In this document: one piece after another, positions 43,796-52,437 of the stretch
Layout: each line of letters begins with the position of its first letter
Position numbering within the stretch: the stretch's first letter is position 1
Assembly (NCBI GenBank): GCA_964654545.1
Contig: CAZZIU010000009.1
Coordinates: 37,934-101,933 of the forward strand
Direction: 5' to 3'
DNA length: 64,000 bases
From: JABMOV01 sp964654545
Lineage (GTDB): Bacteria; Fidelibacterota; Marinisomatia; Marinisomatales; JABMOV01
The notes under the pieces: generated by a model
Seen by the model: the letters and a program-made list of their open reading frames with translations, nothing else
What the model was told of the DNA's origin: nothing
Database searches by the model: none
Position numbers and translations under genes: made by a program

Positions 43796-45082
43796 ATGAT
43801 TAAAAAGAAAAATTCGATCCTCCTAAAAGGAGGAACAATCTATAACCCTGTTGAACAAAAATATATTGATGCCGATATACTCATAGAGCACGGAAAAATA
43901 AAGAAAGTGGGTAGTGTCAAGGTTGGTAAGGAAATGACAGTATTCGAATGCAAGAATAAAATCATAACCTATGGATTTTGTGAACTTCATGCTCATTTCA
44001 GGGAACCAGGCAGAGAAGATAAGGAATCACTGGCAACCGGAGCACAAGCTGCCATGGCGGGCGGTTACACACGGGTGTGTATTATGCCAAATACGAACCC
44101 ACCGCTGGATAATCCTGAATCCATACGATTCATTATTGAGAAACAAAAATCTTTGCCGGTACACATTCACCCCATTGGTGCTGTTACAAAGCAACAGGGT
44201 GGACAAGAAATGACTGAGATGGCATCCATGAAAGCAGAAGGTGCAGTTGCTTTCAGTGATGACGGGTTGCCAATTGCTGATGGACAGGTTATGCGATTGG
44301 CGCTGGAATATTCCACAATGATCGATATCCCAATAATTAATCATGCCGAGGACCCGGCAATAAAAATGAATGGGGTTATGAACGAAGGTAGAGTTTCAAC
44401 CAGACTGGGATTACAGGGAAACCCAGACATTTCGGAATCAATTATGATTCATCGTGATTTGGAACTCACACAATTAACCCAGGCAAAACTTCACATACCG
44501 CATGTGAGCACAGCTAAATCAATTGTTCATATCCGTAGAATGAAAGCGTCTGGTGTTTCGGTAACAGTTGAGGTTACTCCTCACCATTTGTATTTCAATG
44601 ATGAGGCATTGGTTTCATATGATACAAACCTAAAAGTGGCTCCGCCCATCAGAAGTGAATTGGATCGGTTGGCATTAGTCGAAGCCATGAAGGATGGTAC
44701 CATTGATTGTATTGCTACAGACCATGCTCCCCACACGATAGAAGAAAAGGAAGCAACTTTTGATTTAGCACCTTTCGGACTCATTGGTTTGGAAAGTAGT
44801 TTTGGTGCTGCACATACAGCTCTTGTCACGAAGGGAGGATGCTCTCTGGAACTGGTTCTGAATGCCTTAACCTTGGCTCCCCGAAAAATAATGGGCTTCG
44901 ACACGGATTTATTTCGTTCAGGTGCATCGGCTGAATTAGTAGTACTTGATACAAAGAAAAAATGGGTTTTTGAATCAAAGCATATTTTTTCAAGATCAAA
45001 AAATTGTCCATTTATTGGTGAAGAATTTGTGGGTAAACCTGAATTGGTAATAAATGGTAGTAATGTATTGGAAATAGAGTAA
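43796..45082 (+). CDS. pyrC: Dihydroorotase
   Basis: 428 residues, class I (long) type. Metal-binding histidines lie in 'ELHAHFREPG', and the active region in 'NTNPPLDN', 'EVTPHHLYF' and 'CIATDHAPHT', the last holding the catalytic Asp. The zinc-bridging Lys is not obvious; in class I enzymes an Asp often takes its place, here probably in 'AFSDDGLP'. It closes carbamoyl aspartate to dihydroorotate and ends the pyrRBC run, ten bases after pyrB. Confidence 0.95.
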   Translation: MIKKKNSILLKGGTIYNPVEQKYIDADILIEHGKIKKVGSVKVGKEMTVFECKNKIITYGFCELHAHFREPGREDKESLATGAQAAMAGGYTRVCIMPNTNPPLDNPESIRFIIEKQKSLPVHIHPIGAVTKQQGGQEMTEMASMKAEGAVAFSDDGLPIADGQVMRLALEYSTMIDIPIINHAEDPAIKMNGVMNEGRVSTRLGLQGNPDISESIMIHRDLELTQLTQAKLHIPHVSTAKSIVHIRRMKASGVSVTVEVTPHHLYFNDEALVSYDTNLKVAPPIRSELDRLALVEAMKDGTIDCIATDHAPHTIEEKEATFDLAPFGLIGLESSFGAAHTALVTKGGCSLELVLNALTLAPRKIMGFDTDLFRSGASAELVVLDTKKKWVFESKHIFSRSKNCPFIGEEFVGKPELVINGSNVLEIE

Positions 45083-45214
45083 AACATTCCCGATACCTAT
45101 CCTTTTTAAGGGACAATTTCCCCATATCCAAAAGTGTTTGTTAACGTATCTATAAATTATTTGATATAAAAGAATAATAGACTAATTTTCGTGGCTATTT
45201 TCGAAGTGGAGATT

Positions 45215-45643
45215 ATGAAAACGAAGACAGTAAAAGAATCAGATATTCAACGCAACTGGTGGATTGTTGACGCCGAAGGTAAAACTTTGGGTCGATTTGC
45301 CAGTAAAATCGCGCAATTATTGCGTGGAAAACATAAACCGGATTTTTCACCACATCTTGATATGGGTGATGGTGTGATTGTTATAAATGCAGAAAAAATC
45401 CGTGTGAGTGGAAATAAAGAAATCAACAAAACATATTTTAAACATTCAAATTATCCAGGTGGGGCATCTTTAATTCAATACAAAGAATTACAACGCAAAC
45501 ATCCTGAACGGATTATTGAATATGCGGTAAAAGGAATGTTACCTCATAATAAACTGGGTCGACAGATTTTTACCCATTTAAAAGTGTATGCCGGATCAAA
45601 CCATCCGCATGACGCACAAACCCCAAAAGTGTTGGAAGTATAA
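45215..45643 (+). CDS. rplM: 50S ribosomal protein L13
   Basis: 142 residues from ATG 45215, which has GTGGAG just upstream; the in-frame GTG at 45191 would add eight residues absent from L13. Typical features are 'RNWWIVDAEGKTLGR', 'LRGKHKPDF' and 'AVKGMLPHNKLGRQ'. It starts a ribosomal and translation run with rpsI, which begins at the base after its stop. Confidence 0.97.
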   Translation: MKTKTVKESDIQRNWWIVDAEGKTLGRFASKIAQLLRGKHKPDFSPHLDMGDGVIVINAEKIRVSGNKEINKTYFKHSNYPGGASLIQYKELQRKHPERIIEYAVKGMLPHNKLGRQIFTHLKVYAGSNHPHDAQTPKVLEV

Positions 45644-46036
45644 ATGGCTGAAACATATTATTTAGGTACTGGACGTAGAAAAAGTTCTGTTGCCCGTGTT
45701 TATGTTAAACCTGGCAAAGGAGAAATTCTTATTAATGGCCGTAAATATGACGATTATTTATGTCGTGCTACATTAGGTACGGTAGTTCGTCAACCACTGG
45801 AACTGTTAAATGTCATAAATGACTATGATATAAGTGTCAATGTCCAGGGTGGGGGTTTGACAGGTCAAGCTGGGGCGATTCGTCTCGGGATTTCAAGAGC
45901 ATTATTGGAAATCAATGGTGATTTCCGAGCAGATTTAAAGAAAGCTGGTTTCCTTACCCGTGATGCACGTAAAGTGGAACGGAAAAAATACGGACAGCCA
46001 GGAGCACGTAAACGATTCCAATTCTCAAAACGATAG
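45644..46036 (+). CDS. rpsI: 30S ribosomal protein S9
   Basis: 130 residues with 'YLGTGRRKSSVARV' at the start, 'GGGLTGQAGAIRLGISRAL' in the middle and the conserved C-terminal tail 'KKYGQPGARKRFQFSKR'. The final Lys-Arg reaches the P-site tRNA. It immediately follows rplM, the usual pair. Confidence 0.97.
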   Translation: MAETYYLGTGRRKSSVARVYVKPGKGEILINGRKYDDYLCRATLGTVVRQPLELLNVINDYDISVNVQGGGLTGQAGAIRLGISRALLEINGDFRADLKKAGFLTRDARKVERKKYGQPGARKRFQFSKR

Positions 46037-46042
46037 AGGTAT

Positions 46043-46921
46043 ATGGCACAAGTTAATTTTGAAGACCTGCTGGGGACCGGCGCTCATTTTGGGCACGTAA
46101 CCAGAAAATGGCATCCCAACTATAAAAAATTCATCCTTATGGAAAAGAATGGGGTCCATATTATCAACCTGGAAGAATCCATTCGTCAACTGGAAAAAGC
46201 AAAATCGTTTATTTCAGATGTGGTGAAAAAGAACGGTGAAGTCCTCTTTGTTGGAACAAAAAAACAAGCCAAAGATATTGTTCAACAGGAAGCCGATCGT
46301 TGTGGAATGTTTTATGTGGTTGAACGGTGGCTGGGCGGAACCCTTACCAATTTCTCGACTATTAAGAAAAGTATTAAACGATTGCAGTTGTTGGAAAAAG
46401 AAGGTTCAAGCATATATGAAAATCTGACCAAGAAAGAGATTCAAATGCTTGACCGCGAAAGAATTAAACTTTCTGATCAACATCGAGGTATTAAGGATAT
46501 GCGTCGTCTACCAGATGTTTTGGTGGTTGTGGACGCCTCGTTTGAGCAAACAGCTGTTCGTGAAGCAATGCGGTTAGGAATTCCTGTTGTGGCAATTGTG
46601 GATACCAATACTGATCCAACTGCGATTGATTACCCAATTCCTGCAAATGATGATTCAATTCGTACGATACAACTAATTATTTCATCTATAACGGATTCAA
46701 TAATAGAAGTCAGACATGGTTCAAAAGATGACGCTGCGGATGAAGTAGCGAAAGACACTGCAGAGGGACAGAAAGATACGAAAAAGAAAGTGGAGACGAC
46801 TGACGAGAAGGCTGAAGAAATTGAAAAAGTCGAAACTGCCGGTAAAGAAGAGTCTGCAGACACATCTGAACCTGAAATAGCTGAAGAGGAGAAAGCAGAA
46901 GAAGTCACTTCTGAAAACTGA
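46043..46921 (+). CDS. rpsB: 30S ribosomal protein S2 with acidic C-terminal tail
   Basis: 292 residues. The first 227 are ordinary S2 ('LLGTGAHFGHVTRKWHP', 'FVGTKKQAKDIVQ', 'RWLGGTLTNFSTI', 'PIPANDDSIRTI'). About 65 more residues follow, almost entirely Glu, Lys, Asp, Ala and Thr, with no hydrophobic core. Such tails occur in some FCB S2 proteins but their role is not known. tsf follows nine bases later. Confidence 0.96.
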   Translation: MAQVNFEDLLGTGAHFGHVTRKWHPNYKKFILMEKNGVHIINLEESIRQLEKAKSFISDVVKKNGEVLFVGTKKQAKDIVQQEADRCGMFYVVERWLGGTLTNFSTIKKSIKRLQLLEKEGSSIYENLTKKEIQMLDRERIKLSDQHRGIKDMRRLPDVLVVVDASFEQTAVREAMRLGIPVVAIVDTNTDPTAIDYPIPANDDSIRTIQLIISSITDSIIEVRHGSKDDAADEVAKDTAEGQKDTKKKVETTDEKAEEIEKVETAGKEESADTSEPEIAEEEKAEEVTSEN

Positions 46922-46929
46922 GATTAATT

Positions 46930-47529
46930 ATGAGTGTTGATGCAAAAATAGTAAAAGAATTAAGAGATAAAACCGGTGCTGGTATGATGGATTGCAAGCG
47001 TGCATTGGTGGAATCTAAAGGAAATATTGAACAGGCAATCGATCACCTTCGCAAAGCTGGTATCGCTAAAGCAGAGAAGAAAAGCACAAGAACTGCAAAT
47101 GAAGGTTTGGTCTATTCCTACATTCATCAAGGTGGAAGACTTGGCGTTTTACTGGACATTGGTTGCGAAACAGATTTCGTGGCAAAAACCGATGGCTTCA
47201 AGGAATTGGCGCATAATCTTGCCATGCAAATTGCAGCCACCAACCCAATCTCAATCACCAGAGAAGATGTTCCAGAAGATGTCGTTGCCCGTGAAAAAGA
47301 GATATATATGGATCAGGCAAAGGCATCAGGTAAACCTGACAATATTCTGGAAAAAATTGTTGACGGTAAATTAAACAAATACTTTGAAGAAAACTGTCTG
47401 ATGGAACAGGCATTTATTAAAGATTCTGACAAAAAAGTGCAGGATCTGGTTACTGAGGTCATTGCCACATTAGGTGAGAACATAACAGTAAATCGATTTG
47501 CTCGATTTGCCGTTGGCGAATCCGTCTGA
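46930..47529 (+). CDS. tsf: Elongation factor Ts, short form
   Basis: 199 residues. The UBA-like N-terminus 'VKELRDKTGAGMMDCKRAL' and the Tu-contact 'GCETDFVAKTDGF' are clear. The length matches the short, single-core EF-Ts seen in Thermus and many non-proteobacteria. It recharges EF-Tu with GTP. It lies between rpsB and pyrH, the normal order. Confidence 0.96.
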   Translation: MSVDAKIVKELRDKTGAGMMDCKRALVESKGNIEQAIDHLRKAGIAKAEKKSTRTANEGLVYSYIHQGGRLGVLLDIGCETDFVAKTDGFKELAHNLAMQIAATNPISITREDVPEDVVAREKEIYMDQAKASGKPDNILEKIVDGKLNKYFEENCLMEQAFIKDSDKKVQDLVTEVIATLGENITVNRFARFAVGESV

Positions 47530-47543
47530 ATCAAAATTTATTG

Positions 47544-48260
47544 ATGGAAAACCCTGTTTACAGGCGAATACTCCTCAAATTAAGTGGGGAAGTATTGGCA
47601 GGTGAGCAGGGTTTTGGCATTAATCCCGTCCGAGCCAGTTATCTGGCATCTGAAATTCAATCAATCTATGAACTCGGTGTGAGCATTGGTCTCATCATTG
47701 GTGCTGGAAATTTATTTCGTGGTGCCCAAGCCGCGGAAAACGGAATGGATAGAGTGACCGGTGATTACATGGGAATGCTGGCAACGATCATGAATGCAAT
47801 TGCTGTACAGGATGCTCTTGAAAAAAAGAATATTACCACCAGAACACTTACGGCAATTGATGTATCCCAAATTGCAGAACCTTATATCCGTCGAAGAGCA
47901 ATTCGTCATTTGGAAAAAAAACGTGTAGTGATTGTTGCAGGTGGTACCGGTAATCCATATTTTAGTACAGATACAGCCGCGGCATTGCGCGCGACAGAAC
48001 TTGGTGCTGAAATTGTGTTGAAGGGTACCAAAGTGGATGGTATTTATGATTCAGATCCGATGAAAAACCCAACAGCAAAAAAGTATGATAGAATCACATA
48101 TCAGGAAGTTTTAACTAAAAATCTAAGAGTAATGGATTTAACTGCAATTACATTGTGTAAAGAAAACAATGTGCCGATTGGTGTTTTTAATATCAATAAT
48201 CCCGGGGACTTGAAAAAGGTGTTGTTGGGTAGTAAACTTGGGACACTAGTGACGGAGTAA
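47544..48260 (+). CDS. pyrH: UMP kinase
   Basis: 238 residues from ATG 47544; a TTG one codon earlier is also possible. It makes UDP from UMP. The amino-acid-kinase fold shows 'RILLKLSGEVLAG', 'GAGNLFRG', 'GGTGNPYFSTDTAAALRA' and 'KVDGIYDSDPMKNP'. It stands between tsf and frr and is not part of the PyrR-controlled operon. Confidence 0.96.
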   Translation: MENPVYRRILLKLSGEVLAGEQGFGINPVRASYLASEIQSIYELGVSIGLIIGAGNLFRGAQAAENGMDRVTGDYMGMLATIMNAIAVQDALEKKNITTRTLTAIDVSQIAEPYIRRRAIRHLEKKRVVIVAGGTGNPYFSTDTAAALRATELGAEIVLKGTKVDGIYDSDPMKNPTAKKYDRITYQEVLTKNLRVMDLTAITLCKENNVPIGVFNINNPGDLKKVLLGSKLGTLVTE

Positions 48261-48268
48261 ATAGATCA

Positions 48269-48826
48269 ATGATTAGTGATATAAAAAAGGATGCTGAACA
48301 CCGAATGGATCAAGCTGTGTCCCATGTAAAAAATGAATTGGCAATAATTCGCACCGGAAGAGCAAATCCGGATTTATTAAACGCCGTAAAAGTCGATTAT
48401 TACGGTACACCCACACCATTAAATCAAATAGCCAATATATCAGTGCCCGAGCCGCGATTAATTACTGTACAACCCTGGGAGAAGAATATTTTAGCGGATG
48501 TTGAGCGTGCAATTTTAAACCACAATCTAGGATTGACACCAAGTAACAACGGACAGTTGATATTATGTCCGATTCCTCCGTTGAGTGAAGAACGTCGTAA
48601 GGAGCTTATTCGTGTTGTGCACAAGTTAGTAGAAGATGGTAGGGTTGCGGTACGGAACGTTAGACGGGATGCAATTCATCATCTTAAGGAATATCAAAAA
48701 GAAGAAAGTATTTCAGAAGATCAAATAAAACGTGCCGAAGATGATATTCAAACCCTTACGGATACACATATTGAGCGATTTGGTGAAGTACAAAAACACA
48801 AAGAAGATGAAATAATGGAAGTGTGA
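48269..48826 (+). CDS. frr: Ribosome recycling factor
   Basis: 185 residues with the signature 'IRTGRANPDLLNAVKVDYYG' (shown in part: 'IRTGRANPDLL'), 'ISVPEPRLITVQPW' and 'RRDAIHHLKEYQK'. It splits post-termination ribosomes together with EF-G. Last gene of the rplM-frr run; a strong bidirectional terminator follows 20 bases on. Confidence 0.97.
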   Translation: MISDIKKDAEHRMDQAVSHVKNELAIIRTGRANPDLLNAVKVDYYGTPTPLNQIANISVPEPRLITVQPWEKNILADVERAILNHNLGLTPSNNGQLILCPIPPLSEERRKELIRVVHKLVEDGRVAVRNVRRDAIHHLKEYQKEESISEDQIKRAEDDIQTLTDTHIERFGEVQKHKEDEIMEV

Positions 48827-48845
48827 GTTCCATTCCAATTGTTAG

Positions 48846-48877
48846 TAAAAAAAGGTCTTCGATTGAAGACCTTTTTT
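48846..48877. terminator. Bidirectional terminator between frr and nrdJ
   Basis: AAAGGTCTTC and GAAGACCTTT form a ten-pair stem with the loop GATT. A-runs upstream and T-runs downstream allow it to end both frr (plus) and nrdJ (minus), whose stops converge here. Confidence 0.93.
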
Positions 48878-48896
48878 CTTTCAGAAAACCGCTATT

Positions 48897-51326
48897 CTAT
48901 TCACATTTAGAAAAACCACAACTTGGACAAGTGACACAGCCCGACTGGTGGAGGACGGTTCCACCACAGTCCGGGCAGGTTGTGATATTTTTATAGGTGT
49001 AATCGGTAACGGGTTTGTAATCCGTTTCAAATTCCTCCGCCAAAGTAAATTGTGTAGATGACGGGAAATTACCATCTTGTTGTGGTTGAATTGTGTTTTG
49101 ATTATTTAGATAATCATCCAAGGCTTTTCCAATGGCATCTGGTGTAGATAATATTAACCTTCCATCCTCCCAGGTTGGATTTGGTCCGCTTATCCCAATT
49201 AATTGTCTAACAATGGCGTTAGGATCAATACCTGAACGCAATGCCAGGGAGATAAGCCGGCTAATAGCTTCAGATTGAGCTGCCGCATTTCCGCCTGCTT
49301 TTCCAATTGCGGTAAAAACTTCACATAAACCATCATGATCCTGGTTAATGGTAATATACAATGTACCTTCTCCGGTTCTAATCCTCCTGGTAACCCCTTC
49401 GGTTGTACCTGGTCGTATACGCGGACGCCTTTGAACTAGCTTGTGAACTTTGGTACCATTGAGCACACCATTACCTTCGGTGTTTTGAACCTCTGACTGC
49501 TTGTTTTCTGTTAATAGGATTCCTTCACGACTACCTTCGCGATATACTGTAATACCCTTGAGTCCTGATTTATAAGCAGACATGTAAATATCTGCAACTG
49601 TATCTATATCAATATCTTCACGCAAATTGACAGTAGAGGAGATTGAACTATCAATGTATTTTTGAACGATTCCCTGCATTTTCACGCGGAAATAAGGATC
49701 AATATCGTGGGCTGTTACAATATAATCAGGTAGGTTTTCGTCGTTACCAAAAAGTTTCTCAATTATTGGATGGTATACATTGTATTCATTGAATTCCTTG
49801 CCATAACCATCATTTTTCTTGACTTTGCGTTTGTACGACGTCGCAAAGATCGGCTCTATCCCTGAGGTAACCCGGGCTACGATGGCTCCACTCCCGGTAG
49901 GAGCGACGGTTGTACACGTACAATTTCGAATTCCATTCTCTTTAATATTATCTTTTATATGCTTGGGTAAGTTTTTAACAAATTTGCTTTGCCCATAACC
50001 ATCCCATTCAAAATTAGGGAAACTCCCTTTTTCGTGAGCAAGATCGCAACTGGTTTCATAGGTAGTATCACGGAAAATTTGCATTGCCTGGTCAACAGTT
50101 TGTAACGCATCGTCACTGTCGTACTTAATTTTCATTTTGACGAGCATATCTCCCAGGCCAAGTATACCCAAGCCTATCCGTCGATCATTTTTGGCATTTT
50201 CTTTCTGGCTGTCAAGAGCATGGCGGTCAATATTATAATCGACAACATTATCAAGGAATCGTGTTGCATATTGGATGGTTTCCTTGAATTCTTCAACCAT
50301 AAAATTACCATCTTCATCAACAAAGCGCTCCAGATTTACCGCACCCAGATTACAGCAGCCTCCATCAGGTAGAGGTTGTTCGGCACAGGGATTGGTGGAT
50401 ACCAGCGGACTACAATACTCTGCATTGTGAAATTCCTTCATTGTATCCCAAAAAAGAAGTCCAGGCTCTGCACTGGCATGGGCATGGGAAATGATCCGAT
50501 TCCATAATCCTCTGGCATTGACAGTTTTGTATACCTGATCCTGCCACTTCAATTCAAAATTAGAATCACTTTCGACCGCATTCATGAAATCATGGGTAAG
50601 CAATACGGATATGTTGGAATATTTAACCATATTAATGTCGCCGGTTTTGATTTCAACGAATCTTTCAATGTCTGGATGATCTACTCGCAACGTTTGCATG
50701 TTAGCACCACGCCGACCATGCTGGGCAATTGTGTTGGTATTCTCGCTAAATAGATTCATAAATCCGGTTGGACCGCAAGAATTTCCACCTGTTCCATTAA
50801 TGGCATCACCGGAAGGGCGTAACACAGACAAATCATGTCCGCACCCACCGCCATATTTATAGGTCATGGCTTCATCGTTTATCGTTTGATAAATTGATTT
50901 AATGGAGTCATCTTTAATGGCAACAACATAACAATTGTTTAAAGTAGTGGTTATATCATTTCTACCGGCGCCATGCATAATTCTGCCACCGGGCACAAAT
51001 TTGAAATCTTCCAAAATACTCTCAAATCGCTTGGTCCAGACTTCCTGCAGTTTTTTGGTTTTTTCTACAGATGCAATTGCAGTCGCCTGTCTCTTCCAAA
51101 TATGATATGGATGACGCTCATCCGGCGAGAGGTATTTATTTTTTAAAACATCCCTGCCAAGGAAATCATTGCCATAATAATTTTCAATTGTATACCGATC
51201 GGTGTCTTTGGAATCTGAACCCAGCTCCGCTTGCTGAGCTTCCATGATAGTTTCTTTTACAATTGGGTCAATTTTCTTTGATTCTGGTCGATTTCCCGAG
51301 AAGTTTAGTTCAATCGCTTCCGCCAT
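48897..51326 (-). CDS. nrdJ: Adenosylcobalamin-dependent ribonucleotide reductase (class II)
   Basis: 809 residues; makes deoxyribonucleotides without oxygen dependence. The active site includes the thiyl-radical Cys and Glu in 'STNPCAEQPLPDGGC', the substrate loop 'VAPTGSGAI', and an 'MHGAGRND' region near the N-terminus. There is no ATP-cone at the start. The C-terminus carries a zinc-ribbon-like tail with 'CPDCGG' and 'CPSCGFSKC' that holds the shuttling cysteines. An AAAGGA site precedes the ATG. It needs B12; no classic cobalamin riboswitch box was found upstream. Confidence 0.95.
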   Translation of the reverse strand: MAEAIELNFSGNRPESKKIDPIVKETIMEAQQAELGSDSKDTDRYTIENYYGNDFLGRDVLKNKYLSPDERHPYHIWKRQATAIASVEKTKKLQEVWTKRFESILEDFKFVPGGRIMHGAGRNDITTTLNNCYVVAIKDDSIKSIYQTINDEAMTYKYGGGCGHDLSVLRPSGDAINGTGGNSCGPTGFMNLFSENTNTIAQHGRRGANMQTLRVDHPDIERFVEIKTGDINMVKYSNISVLLTHDFMNAVESDSNFELKWQDQVYKTVNARGLWNRIISHAHASAEPGLLFWDTMKEFHNAEYCSPLVSTNPCAEQPLPDGGCCNLGAVNLERFVDEDGNFMVEEFKETIQYATRFLDNVVDYNIDRHALDSQKENAKNDRRIGLGILGLGDMLVKMKIKYDSDDALQTVDQAMQIFRDTTYETSCDLAHEKGSFPNFEWDGYGQSKFVKNLPKHIKDNIKENGIRNCTCTTVAPTGSGAIVARVTSGIEPIFATSYKRKVKKNDGYGKEFNEYNVYHPIIEKLFGNDENLPDYIVTAHDIDPYFRVKMQGIVQKYIDSSISSTVNLREDIDIDTVADIYMSAYKSGLKGITVYREGSREGILLTENKQSEVQNTEGNGVLNGTKVHKLVQRRPRIRPGTTEGVTRRIRTGEGTLYITINQDHDGLCEVFTAIGKAGGNAAAQSEAISRLISLALRSGIDPNAIVRQLIGISGPNPTWEDGRLILSTPDAIGKALDDYLNNQNTIQPQQDGNFPSSTQFTLAEEFETDYKPVTDYTYKNITTCPDCGGTVLHQSGCVTCPSCGFSKCE

Positions 51327-51395
51327 AAAAAGGGTCCTTTGGTATATGTATTGCGCGTATAATAATTTTCAATAAATGAGGCTGGCAAGTGATTT

Positions 51396-51436
51396 GGCGT
51401 TTAATCGCCCGGTTGGCTGATAAAATCTAAAACCGG
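51396..51436 (-). promoter_or_regulatory. Two hairpins in the nrdJ upstream region
   Basis: GGCG/CGCC (51396-51399 with 51406-51409) and CCGGTT/AACCGG (51409-51414 with 51431-51436) abut one another, 70-110 bases before the nrdJ start. They share base 51409, so both can form fully only with a one-pair loss. Neither is followed by a T-run on the minus strand. This could be a structured leader, but no known class is recognised. Confidence 0.3.
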
Positions 51437-51506
51437 CATTAAATACAAGCAACCAAAAAAGAATGGAAATCAAATTTGTCGAAGATAATATATGTTTAAT
51501 CAACAG

Positions 51507-51526
51507 TTATCAACAAGTTATCCACA
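51507..51526 (+). promoter_or_regulatory. Tandem DnaA-box-like sites
   Basis: TTATCAACA (51507-51515) and TTATCCACA (51518-51526) are eleven bases apart. The second is a perfect match to the TTATNCACA consensus and the first has one mismatch. They lie between divergent nrdJ and the btpA-like gene. A weaker third copy (TTTAATCAACA, ending 51504) precedes them in the same rhythm. Confidence 0.55.
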
Positions 51527-51624
51527 CCAAAATATTTAAGAAAAACAACTTGGATGGACTATGAAAATTCCTCTAATCTATTCAAATTGGGGCACAGGAT
51601 TTTATATGAAAAAGAAAGACATGT

Positions 51625-52437
51625 ATGGCTTTATTCTCAAATCTTAAAGATAAAATAATGATTGGGATGGTCCATGTGGGTGCACTGCCTGGAACGCCTA
51701 ACCACACAATGCCAATTCAAGCAATAATTGATACTGCGGTAAAGGAGGCGAATCTTCTACAAAAGTGTGGATTTGACGCTATCATAATAGAGAATATGCA
51801 TGATGTACCGTATTTAAATACTGATATCGGGCCTGAAATAACAGCATCTATGACGGTAATCGCCTGTGGTATTAAAAGAGAAATTCAGATACCATGTGGT
51901 ATCCAAATTTTAGCAGGAGCGAACTGTGAAGCTATTGCTGTGGCGCAAGCGGCAAATCTGGATTTTATACGTGCCGAAGGATTTGTGTTCGCCCATGTTG
52001 CCGATGAGGGATTTTTTCAAAGTCAGGCTGGGAAATTGTTGCGATACAGAAAAATGATAGGAGCAGAGGACATAGAAATATTTGTAGACGTGATGAAAAA
52101 ACACAGCTCACATGCTATCACAGGTGATATTTCATTGGAAGATCATATTAAGGCAGCAGATTTCTTTCGATGTGATGGTATGATTATAACTGGTGCGGCA
52201 ACTGGTAAAAGTACAGATATACACGACCTGGAAAAGGCAATAAAAGTGACAAAGAAACCTGTTGTAGTCGGATCTGGAATTACGGCAGGTAATCTTAATG
52301 ACTATTGGTTGCTGGCACATGGTTTCATTGTTGGATCATATCTTAAGGAGAATGGTTATTGGGAAAATCCTATTCATAGACCAAGTGTGGAAAAATTGAT
52401 GGATAGAGTCGGAGAACTTAGAGCTCAACATGATTAA
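51625..52437 (+). CDS. BtpA/SgcQ family TIM-barrel protein
   Basis: 270 residues of the BtpA/SgcQ family: 'GMVHVGALPGTP' at the start, 'GFDAIIIENMHDVPY', 'GIQILAGANCEAIAVA', 'FIRAEGFVFAHVADEG' and 'KPVVVGSGITAGNL' near the end. The repeated beta-strand ends fit a TIM barrel. BtpA is known from cyanobacterial photosystem I assembly, but the family is much wider and its chemistry is unsettled; a phosphosugar or nucleotide-derived substrate is possible. The HAD gene overlaps its last eight bases. Confidence 0.85.
   Translation: MALFSNLKDKIMIGMVHVGALPGTPNHTMPIQAIIDTAVKEANLLQKCGFDAIIIENMHDVPYLNTDIGPEITASMTVIACGIKREIQIPCGIQILAGANCEAIAVAQAANLDFIRAEGFVFAHVADEGFFQSQAGKLLRYRKMIGAEDIEIFVDVMKKHSSHAITGDISLEDHIKAADFFRCDGMIITGAATGKSTDIHDLEKAIKVTKKPVVVGSGITAGNLNDYWLLAHGFIVGSYLKENGYWENPIHRPSVEKLMDRVGELRAQHD

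Noticed and set aside
44581..45087. 168-codon open frame antisense to pyrC
   Set aside because: It lies wholly inside a clear dihydroorotase gene on the other strand, with no protein family features and no ribosome-binding site.
46630..46908. Ser-rich antisense frame over the rpsB tail
   Set aside because: The serine run is the complement of the Glu/Lys-rich tail codons of S2, not a gene.
51327..51506. Cobalamin riboswitch before nrdJ
   Set aside because: No B12-box could be found on the minus strand and the region is too short for the full aptamer beside the DnaA boxes.
51507..51526. Replication origin at the DnaA boxes
   Set aside because: Only two good boxes and no AT-rich unwinding repeats, dnaA or dnaN nearby; a promoter-linked role is simpler.
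51606..51647. 13-codon reading frame just before the BtpA-like gene
   Set aside because: It overlaps the real start in another frame and has no leader-peptide character such as repeated regulatory codons.
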